Shown: one piece after another, positions 57,573 through 64,000 of the stretch | How positions within the stretch are numbered: the first letter of the stretch is position 1 | How the letters are laid out: each line of letters starts with the position of its first letter | NCBI RefSeq assembly: GCF_014076495.1 | Contig: NZ_CP043575.1 | Location: forward strand, 1,984,001-2,048,000 | Length of the DNA: 64,000 nucleotides | DNA from: Comamonas koreensis | GTDB lineage: Bacteria > Pseudomonadota > Gammaproteobacteria > Burkholderiales > Burkholderiaceae_C | Direction: 5' to 3' | Translations under genes and position numbers: made by a program | The notes under the pieces: generated by a model | Told to the model about the DNA's origin: nothing | The model's input: the letters and a program-made list of their open reading frames with translations, nothing else | Databases searched by the model: none

Positions 57573-58547
57573 ATGTTGAGCCGAACCGCCGATCACCTCT
57601 ACTGGATGTCCCGCTACACCGAGCGGGCAGAGAACACAGCCCGCATGCTCAATGTGAGCTACGAGACCTCCATGCTGCCGCAGTCCGCGACCGCAGCGAC
57701 CAAGGCCTGGCAAAGCGTGCTGTCCATCAGCGAGCTGCTGCCTGCCTACTATGAGCGCCATGACGAGATCACCCTCGATGGGGTGCTGCACTTCATGGTG
57801 CGCGACGAGACCAATACCTCATCGATCTACAGCTGCCTGCTGGCCGCGCGCGAGAACGCGCGTGCCGTGCGTGGCGCCTTGACCACCGAGGCCTGGGAGA
57901 CGCAGAACCTGACCTGGCTCGATATGAACCGGCTGTTCAAGGCCAAGAAGTTCGAGACCGATCCGGCCAAGTTCTTCGAGTGGGTCAAGCACCGCTCGCA
58001 CCTCTCGCGCGGTGTGGTCTCGGGCACGATGCTGCAAGACGATGCCTTTTTGTTCTTGCGCCTGGGCACCTTCATCGAGCGGGCCGACAACACGGCCCGC
58101 CTCCTGGATGTGCGTTTCCATGCCGTCAAGAACGACTACCACGGCTCCTACCAGCCGGGCAAGGGCAGCCAGCCCTCGGACTTCTACCACTGGAGCGCGA
58201 TCTTGCGCAGCGTCTCGGCCTTCGAGGTCTACCGCAAGGTCTACCGCAATGTGATCACGCCCGAGCGTGTGGCCGAGATGCTGATCCTGCGGCGCGACAT
58301 GCCGCGCTCCTTGCATGCCAGCATGTACGAGGTGGTGCAGATTCTGCAGGCCGTTGCCAACGACCACTCGGCCGAAACCCAGCGCCAGGCCGGCCTGCTC
58401 CTGGCCGAGCTGCAGTATGGCCGCATCGATGAGCTGCTGGCCACCGGCCTGCATGCCTTCCTGGTGCGCTTTCTGGAGCGCGTGCATGCGCTGGGCGGCC
58501 GCATTGGCCAGGATTTTCTGGCGACCACGGAGCCGGTGGCTGCCTGA
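57573..58547 (+). CDS. Alpha-E domain protein
   Basis: 324 residues, helical. MLSRTADHLYWMSRYTERAE at the N-terminus and the repeat LGTFIERADNTARLLDVRFH (~residues 170-190) carry the twin E-R motifs that name the alpha-E domain. Companion of the upstream ATP-grasp enzyme in a two-gene unit ended by a terminator. Biochemical role not established. Confidence 0.9.
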   Translation: MLSRTADHLYWMSRYTERAENTARMLNVSYETSMLPQSATAATKAWQSVLSISELLPAYYERHDEITLDGVLHFMVRDETNTSSIYSCLLAARENARAVRGALTTEAWETQNLTWLDMNRLFKAKKFETDPAKFFEWVKHRSHLSRGVVSGTMLQDDAFLFLRLGTFIERADNTARLLDVRFHAVKNDYHGSYQPGKGSQPSDFYHWSAILRSVSAFEVYRKVYRNVITPERVAEMLILRRDMPRSLHASMYEVVQILQAVANDHSAETQRQAGLLLAELQYGRIDELLATGLHAFLVRFLERVHALGGRIGQDFLATTEPVAA

Positions 58548-58570
58548 TGGTCCGGCTGGCCAGAAAGGCA

Positions 58571-58601
58571 AAAGGCTGCGGTTGTCATCGCAGCCTTTTT
58601 T
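58571..58601 (+). terminator. Terminator of the ATP-grasp/alpha-E pair
   Basis: AAAGGCTGCG (58571-58580) pairs with CGCAGCCTTT (58589-58598) around GTTGTCAT, followed by T to 58601. 23 bp after the alpha-E stop; it can also stop leftward transcription of the receptor gene. Confidence 0.9.
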
Positions 58602-58654
58602 GCATCCACCGCGCGGGCATTTTGCTGCCCGCGATCCAGGGTGATCGGTGGTGA

Positions 58655-60853
58655 TCAGTAGCGGTAGGTCGCAGTCAGCAGGAAGTTGCGGCGCTCGCCG
58701 TAGAAGCAGTCGCCGCGTGAGAGGCACTGTGTGATCACGACCTTGTCAGTCAGGTTGTTGGCATGGAAGGCCAGGCGCCAGTCACCGCTGTCATAAGCCA
58801 CCATCGCATCGGTCAGCAGCGAGGAGGGCGTGTCGATGGCGCTGGTGCCCGACCACTGCGAGCCGGTGTAGCGCATGCCCGCGCCCACACTCCAGCCGCC
58901 GCGCCCCTGGCTGGCAAAGCGGTGCATCAGCCAGCTCGATGCCATGTGGCGCGAGACGGCAGCCACGCGCTGGCCCTGGTCGCCCGCATTGCTGCGGCTG
59001 ATCTTGGCGTCGGTATAGGCATAGGCGACGGTCCAGTCCCAGCTTTTGGCCAGGCTGGCGGTCATCTCGGCTTCAAAGCCCTGGGTCTTGACTTCACCCA
59101 GCTGCAGGCTGTTGAGCGGGTTGGCCGGGTCATTGGTCTTGCGGTTTTGCTCGCGCAGGCTGTAGACGGCCGCATAGCCCGAGATGCCCCGGCCTTCGGG
59201 AATCCACTTCACACCGGCTTCGACCTGCTTGCCGCGCTGCGGTTTGTAGGGCGTGCCGTAAAAGTCCACGCCGCCCAGTGGCTGGAAGGACTCGGTATAG
59301 CTGACATAAGGCGCCCAGCCGCCGCCGGCCTGGTAGGTCAAGCCTACGCGCTTGGTCCAGGCCGAATCGTCGGCAGCGGCTGCGGGCCGGCCTTCGGTCT
59401 CGGTCTTGGCATGGTCGCGGCGCAGGCCCGCCGTGGCGCTCCAGTCGCCCCAGCGCAGCTGGTCCTGCAGGTAGAAGCCCAGCTGGCGCTGCGACACATT
59501 GGGCGCCTGCACCAATTGCGATGCCGTGGGCGGCGTGAACGAGCCGTAGACCGGGTTGTAGACATCGAGCGGTGTGCCCAGCGCGCGCCAGCTCGCCTGG
59601 CTGGTGGTATTGCGCTGCCAGTCCATACCGGCCAGCAGCGTGTGCTGCACATCACCGGTCTGCAGCTTGCCTTCGAGCTGGGTATCGACCAGCAGCATGC
59701 GGCCGCCATTGACCTGCCAGACGGCATCGCGCTGCACGGTGCGGCCATCGGGATCGAACACCGGCCGGGCAGGGCGGCCCGCTGCGGCGTTGGCGGCAAA
59801 GCTGGTGTAGAGCGTGCGGTAGTCCACCTCGCTGGTGGTGCGGCGCAGGTTCTGGCGCAGGGTCCAGCTGTCGTTCAGCTGGTGGCTGAACAGGTAGCCA
59901 AAGGACTTGTTCTCGGAATCGTACTTGTCAAAGTTGGGCTCGCTGATGAAGGTGTTGGTCGGAATCTGGCCGTAGGGGCTGGACAGGCGCGTGCCTTGCC
60001 AGGGGAAGAACTGGGTGATCGAGCCACTCTTGTCCTTGTGGTACATGGCCTGCAAGGTCAGCGAGGTGCCGGCAAAGGGCTTGAAAGTGAGCGACGGCGC
60101 AATGACCAGGCGGTCGTCCTTGACATGGTCGACCTGGGTGTTGCTGTCACGGCCCACCGCCACCAGGCGGTAGAGCCAGCGCCCGTCGTCGTCGATGGGG
60201 CCGGTGATATCGCTGGCAATCTGCTTGCGGCTGTGGCTGCCCAGCTGAACCTGCAGCTCGCGCTGGGGCTGGTCCAGCGGGCGTTTGCTGGTCAGGTTGA
60301 GCACGCCGCCCACGCTGCCCTGGCCATACAGCACCGAAGAGGGGCCGCGCAGAAACTCGACCCGCTCCAAGGTATAGGGTTCGACCTTGATGTTGTTGTA
60401 GGTGCCATAGGTGCGCAGCAGGCCATCCTGGTACTGGCTGACATCGCCGCCGCGCGCCTTGAAGCTGTCGACGCGGTTGTCGAAATAGCTGGAGTTGATG
60501 CCCGCTGCATAGCGTGTGGTCTCGCGCAGGGTCGTCACGCCCTGGGCTTCAAACTGGTCGCGCGTCACCACGCTGATCGCTTGCGGGGTCTCGATCAGCG
60601 GGGTGTCGGTCTTGGTGGCCGAGATGGCGCGTTTGGCGACAAAGCCTTTGACCGGGCCGGTGGCTGTCTCGGCCTCGGTCTCACCCTGCACGGTGATGGG
60701 GGCGAGCGTGGTTTCTGCCGGAGTAGCAGTTACCGGTTGCGTGCTTTGTGCCAATGCGTTGCCGCCCCAGCAGGCCAGGGCAGCCCACATGGCCGTGTGT
60801 AAAGCGGTGTGCAGCGCACGCGGCGCGGCTGATGGGATAGCGGTGTCAGACAT
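58655..60853 (-). CDS. TonB-dependent siderophore receptor
   Basis: 732 residues. Signal peptide ending NALAQ. Plug domain (~80-200) with TPQAISVVTRDQFEAQG (TonB-dependent receptor box region), FKARGGDVSQYQDGLLRTYG and RVEFLRGPSSVLYGQGSVGG, VLNLTSKRP. The ~22-strand barrel ends in YGERRNFLLTATYRY with the terminal aromatic residue needed for outer-membrane insertion. Family role: ferric-siderophore uptake. A Fur-box-like sequence ~270 bp upstream fits iron control. Confidence 0.93.
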   Translation of the reverse strand: MSDTAIPSAAPRALHTALHTAMWAALACWGGNALAQSTQPVTATPAETTLAPITVQGETEAETATGPVKGFVAKRAISATKTDTPLIETPQAISVVTRDQFEAQGVTTLRETTRYAAGINSSYFDNRVDSFKARGGDVSQYQDGLLRTYGTYNNIKVEPYTLERVEFLRGPSSVLYGQGSVGGVLNLTSKRPLDQPQRELQVQLGSHSRKQIASDITGPIDDDGRWLYRLVAVGRDSNTQVDHVKDDRLVIAPSLTFKPFAGTSLTLQAMYHKDKSGSITQFFPWQGTRLSSPYGQIPTNTFISEPNFDKYDSENKSFGYLFSHQLNDSWTLRQNLRRTTSEVDYRTLYTSFAANAAAGRPARPVFDPDGRTVQRDAVWQVNGGRMLLVDTQLEGKLQTGDVQHTLLAGMDWQRNTTSQASWRALGTPLDVYNPVYGSFTPPTASQLVQAPNVSQRQLGFYLQDQLRWGDWSATAGLRRDHAKTETEGRPAAAADDSAWTKRVGLTYQAGGGWAPYVSYTESFQPLGGVDFYGTPYKPQRGKQVEAGVKWIPEGRGISGYAAVYSLREQNRKTNDPANPLNSLQLGEVKTQGFEAEMTASLAKSWDWTVAYAYTDAKISRSNAGDQGQRVAAVSRHMASSWLMHRFASQGRGGWSVGAGMRYTGSQWSGTSAIDTPSSLLTDAMVAYDSGDWRLAFHANNLTDKVVITQCLSRGDCFYGERRNFLLTATYRY

Positions 60854-61121
60854 GGTAATCGGGTGTTGAACGCGGAAAACGGCGCGCTGAAAGGGTCAGC
60901 ACTTGAGCTTTACCGGGCCTGACCGCTGCCATGCAGGGAGGCTGCGCTGTGGATGCAGGTGCTGGCATCCAAGGCGTCCAACTGCGGCCTGTAGACCGCG
61001 AGGCGAAGGGATAGTCGTGCACGCAGCATGGCAGTGTGGGGTGACCCGGTGCGCTGGCTGGCATCGGTAAACAAACGATGCTGGCGTGCGAAGAAAGATG
61101 AACGCGCAGTGTAATAGAAGT

Positions 61122-61140
61122 TTTGAATGATTATTGTTTA
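61122..61140 (-). promoter_or_regulatory. Candidate Fur box upstream of the siderophore receptor
   Basis: On the minus strand this reads AAACAATAATCATTCAAAA, containing ATAATCATT, nine consecutive bases of the Fur consensus GATAATGATAATCATTATC. It sits 269 bp before the receptor start, in a 372-bp gap (60854-61225) with no gene, between receptor and bacterioferritin terminator. Distance is long for a promoter operator. Confidence 0.4.
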
Positions 61141-61177
61141 ACCATCAATGCAAGCAGGTTTGTGCGGCAGATACAAC

Positions 61178-61201
61178 AAAAAGGACCCGAAGGTCCTTTT
61201 T
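61178..61201. terminator. Bidirectional terminator after bacterioferritin
   Basis: AAAAAGGACC (61178-61187) pairs perfectly with GGTCCTTTTT (61192-61201) around CGAA. It ends 24 bp beyond the bfr stop codon. Confidence 0.92.
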
Positions 61202-61225
61202 GCGTGGCGTTGCTGGAGGCGGGGC

Positions 61226-61702
61226 TTATTCGACCTCGCCCATGATGGACTGCAGGTAATTCTGGATGCCGACCTTGTCGATCAGGTCCAGCTGGGTTTC
61301 GAGAAAATCGATGTGCTCTTCGGTGTCGTCCAGGATCTTTTGCAGCAGGTCGCGCGAGACATAGTCACGCACGCTTTCGCAGTGGGCGATGCCATCCTTG
61401 ATGGTGGCTTGGGCGGCTTGCTCCAGGCGCAGGTCACAGGCCAGTGCCTCCGGCACGTCTTCACCGATCTGCAGCTTGCCCAGGTCCTGCAGGTTGGGCA
61501 GGCCGTCGAGCATGAAGATGCGGTCCATCAGCCAGTCGGCATGCTTCATCTCGCCAATGGATTCCTCGTATTCCTTCTTGGCCAGCTTGTCCAGACCCCA
61601 GTGCTTGTACATGCGGTAATGCAGAAAATACTGGTTGATCGCGGTGAGTTCGTTTTTCAGCTGCGCTTGCAGAAAACCGATGGCTTTGGGATCGCCTTTC
61701 AT
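61226..61702 (-). CDS. bfr: Bacterioferritin
   Basis: 158 residues from ATG 61702, chosen because AAGGAG stands 7 bp upstream and 158 is the usual Bfr length (an ATG 8 codons upstream lacks a site). Four-helix ferritin fold; iron-site residues in LKNELTAINQYFLHYRMYKH (Glu18) and ESIGEMKHADWLMDR (E-x-x-H). Met52 region HADWLMDRIFMLDG holds the haem-ligand Met. Stores iron, so it forms with the adjacent receptor an iron-handling neighbourhood. Divergent from ahpC. Confidence 0.95.
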   Translation of the reverse strand: MKGDPKAIGFLQAQLKNELTAINQYFLHYRMYKHWGLDKLAKKEYEESIGEMKHADWLMDRIFMLDGLPNLQDLGKLQIGEDVPEALACDLRLEQAAQATIKDGIAHCESVRDYVSRDLLQKILDDTEEHIDFLETQLDLIDKVGIQNYLQSIMGEVE

Positions 61703-62033
61703 GGTGGGCTCCTTCTCTTGTGTCATTAACGGGTGTTGGGGCTATTGTCCTTGCGAAAGGTCAAGCAACCAAACCCAGCGGTGCTTATCCCCCGTGCTTT
61801 TGCTCTGGCTGCGTGTAAGGCTGAGTCGTGTTCTCATTTGACGCAGCCCGTCCCTTGCTTGCATGATGCGGCTTGCTGCAGCGCAACTGCGCTGTCATGG
61901 CGCTGTGCTAAGTTGCAGCGAACAAGGCGTGCTGCACTGCGCAGGCTTGCAAAATAGGCACCAGCCCGCATATAGCTATCTGCCTTGGGTCAGTGCTTGA
62001 ATAATAGCTTGTTTAAATCTAAATGATTGTATT

Positions 62034-62050
62034 AATTGAATTGCTCAATT
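62034..62050. promoter_or_regulatory. Palindrome overlapping the ahpC promoter
   Basis: AATTGA-ATTGC-TCAATT: perfect 6-bp arms, 5-bp spacer, overlapping the -35 box of ahpC. An OxyR or other redox-regulator site is a natural guess, but it does not match ATAG-N7-CTAT well. The rest of the 61703-62111 gap is AT-rich toward ahpC and holds no gene. Confidence 0.45.
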
Positions 62051-62069
62051 ATGAAGATCTTTCTACACT
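62041..62069 (+). promoter_or_regulatory. Promoter of ahpC
   Basis: TTGCTC (-35, 62041-62046), 17-bp spacer, TACACT (-10, 62064-62069). Strong ribosome site AGAAGGAAACC before the ATG. Start near 62076. Confidence 0.55.
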
Positions 62070-62111
62070 GACCCCTGTCAATCGTTTTTTACTCAACAGA
62101 AGGAAACCACC

Positions 62112-62675
62112 ATGTCCGTACTCAACAGCAAGATCAAGCCTTTCGCGACGCAAGCATTCAAGGATGGCAAGTTCATCGAAGTGACCGAAAAAGACGTCCT
62201 GGGCAAGTGGGCTGTGTTCTTCTTCTACCCTGCTGACTTCACCTTTGTCTGCCCCACCGAACTGGGCGATGTGGCCGACCACTACGCTGAGCTGCAAAAG
62301 CTGGGCGTGGAAGTCTATTCCGTCTCGACCGACACCCATTTCGTGCACAAGGCCTGGCACGACACCTCGGACACCATCGCCAAGATCAAGTACACCATGC
62401 TGGGTGACCCAACCTGGCAAATCAGCCAGAACTTCGACTGCCTGCGCGAAGGCCAAGGCCTGGCAGACCGTGCCACCTTCATCGTTGATCCAGAAGGCGT
62501 GATCCAGGCGATGGAAATCACCGCTGAAGGCATCGGCCGCAATGCAGAAGACCTGCTGCGCAAGATCAAGGCTGCCCAGTACGTGGCATCGCACCCCGGT
62601 GAAGTCTGCCCTGCCAAGTGGCAAGAAGGCGAAAAGACCCTGGCTCCATCGCTGGACCTGGTTGGCAAGATCTAA
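62112..62675 (+). CDS. ahpC: Alkyl hydroperoxide reductase C (peroxiredoxin)
   Basis: 187 residues. Typical 2-Cys peroxiredoxin. Peroxidatic Cys in [15 protein letters not shown] (~residues 38-52), resolving Cys in [14 protein letters not shown] near residue 166, both present. Reduces peroxides and is recycled by AhpF, encoded 123 bp downstream behind a terminator that probably lets only part of the transcripts continue. Confidence 0.98.
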   Translation: MSVLNSKIKPFATQAFKDGKFIEVTEKDVLGKWAVFFFYPADFTFVCPTELGDVADHYAELQKLGVEVYSVSTDTHFVHKAWHDTSDTIAKIKYTMLGDPTWQISQNFDCLREGQGLADRATFIVDPEGVIQAMEITAEGIGRNAEDLLRKIKAAQYVASHPGEVCPAKWQEGEKTLAPSLDLVGKI

Positions 62676-62711
62676 GCTGTTAATCACTGCTGCAATTCCA
62701 ACGTAGTAGAC

Positions 62712-62745
62712 GCCCGGGTGCCTGGCGCCCGGGCTTTGTTTTTTT
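62712..62745 (+). terminator. Terminator between ahpC and ahpF (probably partial)
   Basis: GCCCGGG (62712-62718) pairs with CCCGGGC (62728-62734), followed by TTTGTTTTTTT. It would reduce ahpF relative to ahpC, in line with the excess of AhpC the system needs. Confidence 0.82.
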
Positions 62746-62798
62746 GAAAAGTGCTGCAACGCCCCAAGGCGGGCCACGAGAAGTTTGAAGGAAGTCCC

Positions 62799-64000
62799 AT
62801 GCTCGACAACACCATGAAAGCCCAACTGAAAGCCTACTTGGAGCGCTTGACCAAGCCCGTCGAGCTGGTGGCGACCCTGGATGACGGTGACAAGTCGAAG
62901 GAAGTGCGCCAGCTGCTGGCCGATATCAAAGAACTGAACGACAAGATCACGGTGGTCGAAGACAATGCGGCCGATGTACGCAAGCCGTCTTTCCTGATCA
63001 CCAACCCGGGCACCGATGTCGGCGTGCGTTTCGCCGGTGTGCCGCTGGGCCATGAATTCACCTCGCTGGTGCTGGCGCTGCTGCAAGTGGGCGGCCACCC
63101 CTCGAAGGAGTCCGCTGAGCTGCTCGAGCAGGTCAAGAACATCGACACACCGCTGCACTTCGAGACCTTCTACTCGCTGTCCTGCCACAACTGCCCGGAC
63201 GTCGTGCAGGCGCTGAACCTGATGTCCGTGCTCAACCCCAAGATCACGCACACCGCGATCGATGGCGGCCTGTTCCAAAAGGAAGTGCAAGAGCGCGAAA
63301 TCATGGGCGTGCCCACCGTGTTCGTCAACGGCCAGCGTTTTGGCCAGGGCCGCATGGAGCTCGCCGAGATCGTTGCCAAGGTCGATACCGGCGCGGCAGC
63401 CCGCGAGGCGCAGAAGATTTCGGCCAAGGACGCCTTTGATGTGCTGATTGTCGGCGGTGGCCCCGCAGGCGCAGCCGCTGCGATCTATGCGGCACGCAAG
63501 GGCATCCGTACCGGCATTGCCGCCGAGCGTCTGGGCGGCCAGGTGCTCGACACCGTGGATATCGAAAACTTCATCTCCGTGAGCAAGACCGATGGCCCCA
63601 AGTTTGCGGCCGCGATGGAGAGCCATATCCGCGACTACGAAGTCGACATCATGAATCTGCAGACTGCCAAGTCCCTGACGCCCGCAGCGCAGGAAGGTGG
63701 CCTGATCGAGATCGAGACCGAATCGGGTGCCAAGCTCAAGGCCCGCACGGTGATCCTGTCGACCGGCGCGCGCTGGCGCAACATGAATGTGCCCGGTGAG
63801 GATACCTACCGCACCAAGGGCGTGACCTACTGCCCGCACTGCGATGGCCCGCTCTTCAAGGGCAAGCCCGTGGCGGTGATCGGTGGCGGCAACTCCGGTG
63901 TCGAGGCGGCCATTGACCTGGCCGGTGTGGTCCAGCACGTGACCTTGCTGGAGTTTGCCGCCGAGCTGAAGGCCGATGCCGTGCTGCAGCGCAAGCTGCG
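62799..64000 (+). CDS. ahpF: Alkyl hydroperoxide reductase subunit F (5' part)
   Basis: 400 codons from ATG 62799, running off the window. N-terminal thioredoxin-like domain with CxxC in [11 protein letters not shown] (~residues 127-137). FAD-binding [17 protein letters not shown]. Thioredoxin-reductase-like redox centre YCPHCDGP and NAD(P)H-binding [15 protein letters not shown]. Transfers electrons from NADH via FAD and two disulfides to AhpC. AAGGAAG ribosome site. About 120 residues of the usual ~520 are missing at the right end. Confidence 0.97.
   Translation, partial: MLDNTMKAQLKAYLERLTKPVELVATLDDGDKSKEVRQLLADIKELNDKITVVEDNAADVRKPSFLITNPGTDVGVRFAGVPLGHEFTSLVLALLQVGGHPSKESAELLEQVKNIDTPLHFETFYSLSCHNCPDVVQALNLMSVLNPKITHTAIDGGLFQKEVQEREIMGVPTVFVNGQRFGQGRMELAEIVAKVDTGAAAREAQKISAKDAFDVLIVGGGPAGAAAAIYAARKGIRTGIAAERLGGQVLDTVDIENFISVSKTDGPKFAAAMESHIRDYEVDIMNLQTAKSLTPAAQEGGLIEIETESGAKLKARTVILSTGARWRNMNVPGEDTYRTKGVTYCPHCDGPLFKGKPVAVIGGGNSGVEAAIDLAGVVQHVTLLEFAAELKADAVLQRKL

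Noticed and set aside
61122..61140. Fur box as a firm site
   Set aside because: Only nine consecutive bases agree, and the site is ~270 bp before the gene, so it is listed with low confidence only.

Overview
This 64 kb window is GC-rich, gene-dense chromosomal DNA that looks like Comamonadaceae (Burkholderiales), most likely Comamonas or a close relative. The reasons are two orphan tripartite-tricarboxylate binding proteins (Bug family), the small Trp-rich membrane protein typical of beta-proteobacteria, kynurenine genes, divergent LysR/HxlR regulator pairs, and a large inverted dispersed repeat of a type I associate with this family. I see no phage, insertion sequence, CRISPR array or ordinary tRNA/rRNA gene. 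Species assignment is inference.

Layout. 1-5.7 kb: the end of a probable 2OG-Fe(II) oxygenase, an AlkA-type glycosylase, an MFS exporter with divergent LysR regulator, and a lactate-permease-like transporter with divergent XRE-cupin regulator. 5.7-9.9 kb: a leftward run of amino-acid permease, kynB, kynU and a DEDD exonuclease. 9.9-10.75 kb: a gene-free composite inverted repeat. 10.75-17.9 kb: the centrepiece, an RNA-repair/RNA-quality locus. rtcR is divergent from rsr (Ro60), then comes an array of four Y-RNA-like genes, then rtcB, a zinc-ribbon protein and rtcA. 17.9-24.8 kb: a YkgJ-like protein and a leftward proV-proW-proX-proX glycine-betaine operon with a highly structured upstream region. 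24.8-33.4 kb: UPF0114 protein, acetyl-CoA synthetase, LapA-like protein, cytochrome c, ilvD, an alcohol-dehydrogenase-family enzyme with HxlR regulator, and a Bug protein. 33.4-42.4 kb: a structured leader before an MgtA-type P-ATPase, an MgtC-family protein, a BaeSR-like two-component system, small genes and an MFS transporter. 42.6-47.1 kb: parE and parC. 47.1-53.1 kb: LysR, amidase, Bug protein, lipoprotein metallo-hydrolase and two tandem RidA-family genes. 53.2-58.6 kb: comEC and an ATP-grasp/alpha-E pair. 58.6-64 kb: TonB-dependent receptor, bacterioferritin, ahpC and ahpF (cut by the window end).

How the key locus works. RtcR is a sigma54 activator whose N-terminal domain is thought to sense damaged RNA ends. 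A near-consensus -24/-12 element lies ahead of rsr and no other strong promoter is apparent before rtcA, so one inducible transcript could carry the Ro60 protein, its Y RNA partners, the RtcB ligase and the RtcA cyclase. Between rsr and rtcB four RNAs can be folded by eye. All have the same two-part closing stem (5' strand GCGAATGCYGG). Two carry a complete permuted tRNA mimic (T-arm, capped acceptor stem, D-arm), one carries only the T-arm and acceptor part, and one is a bare Ro-binding hairpin. In the last Y RNA the tertiary elbow pair G19-C56 of tRNA appears swapped to C19-G56, which argues that the mimic really folds like a tRNA.
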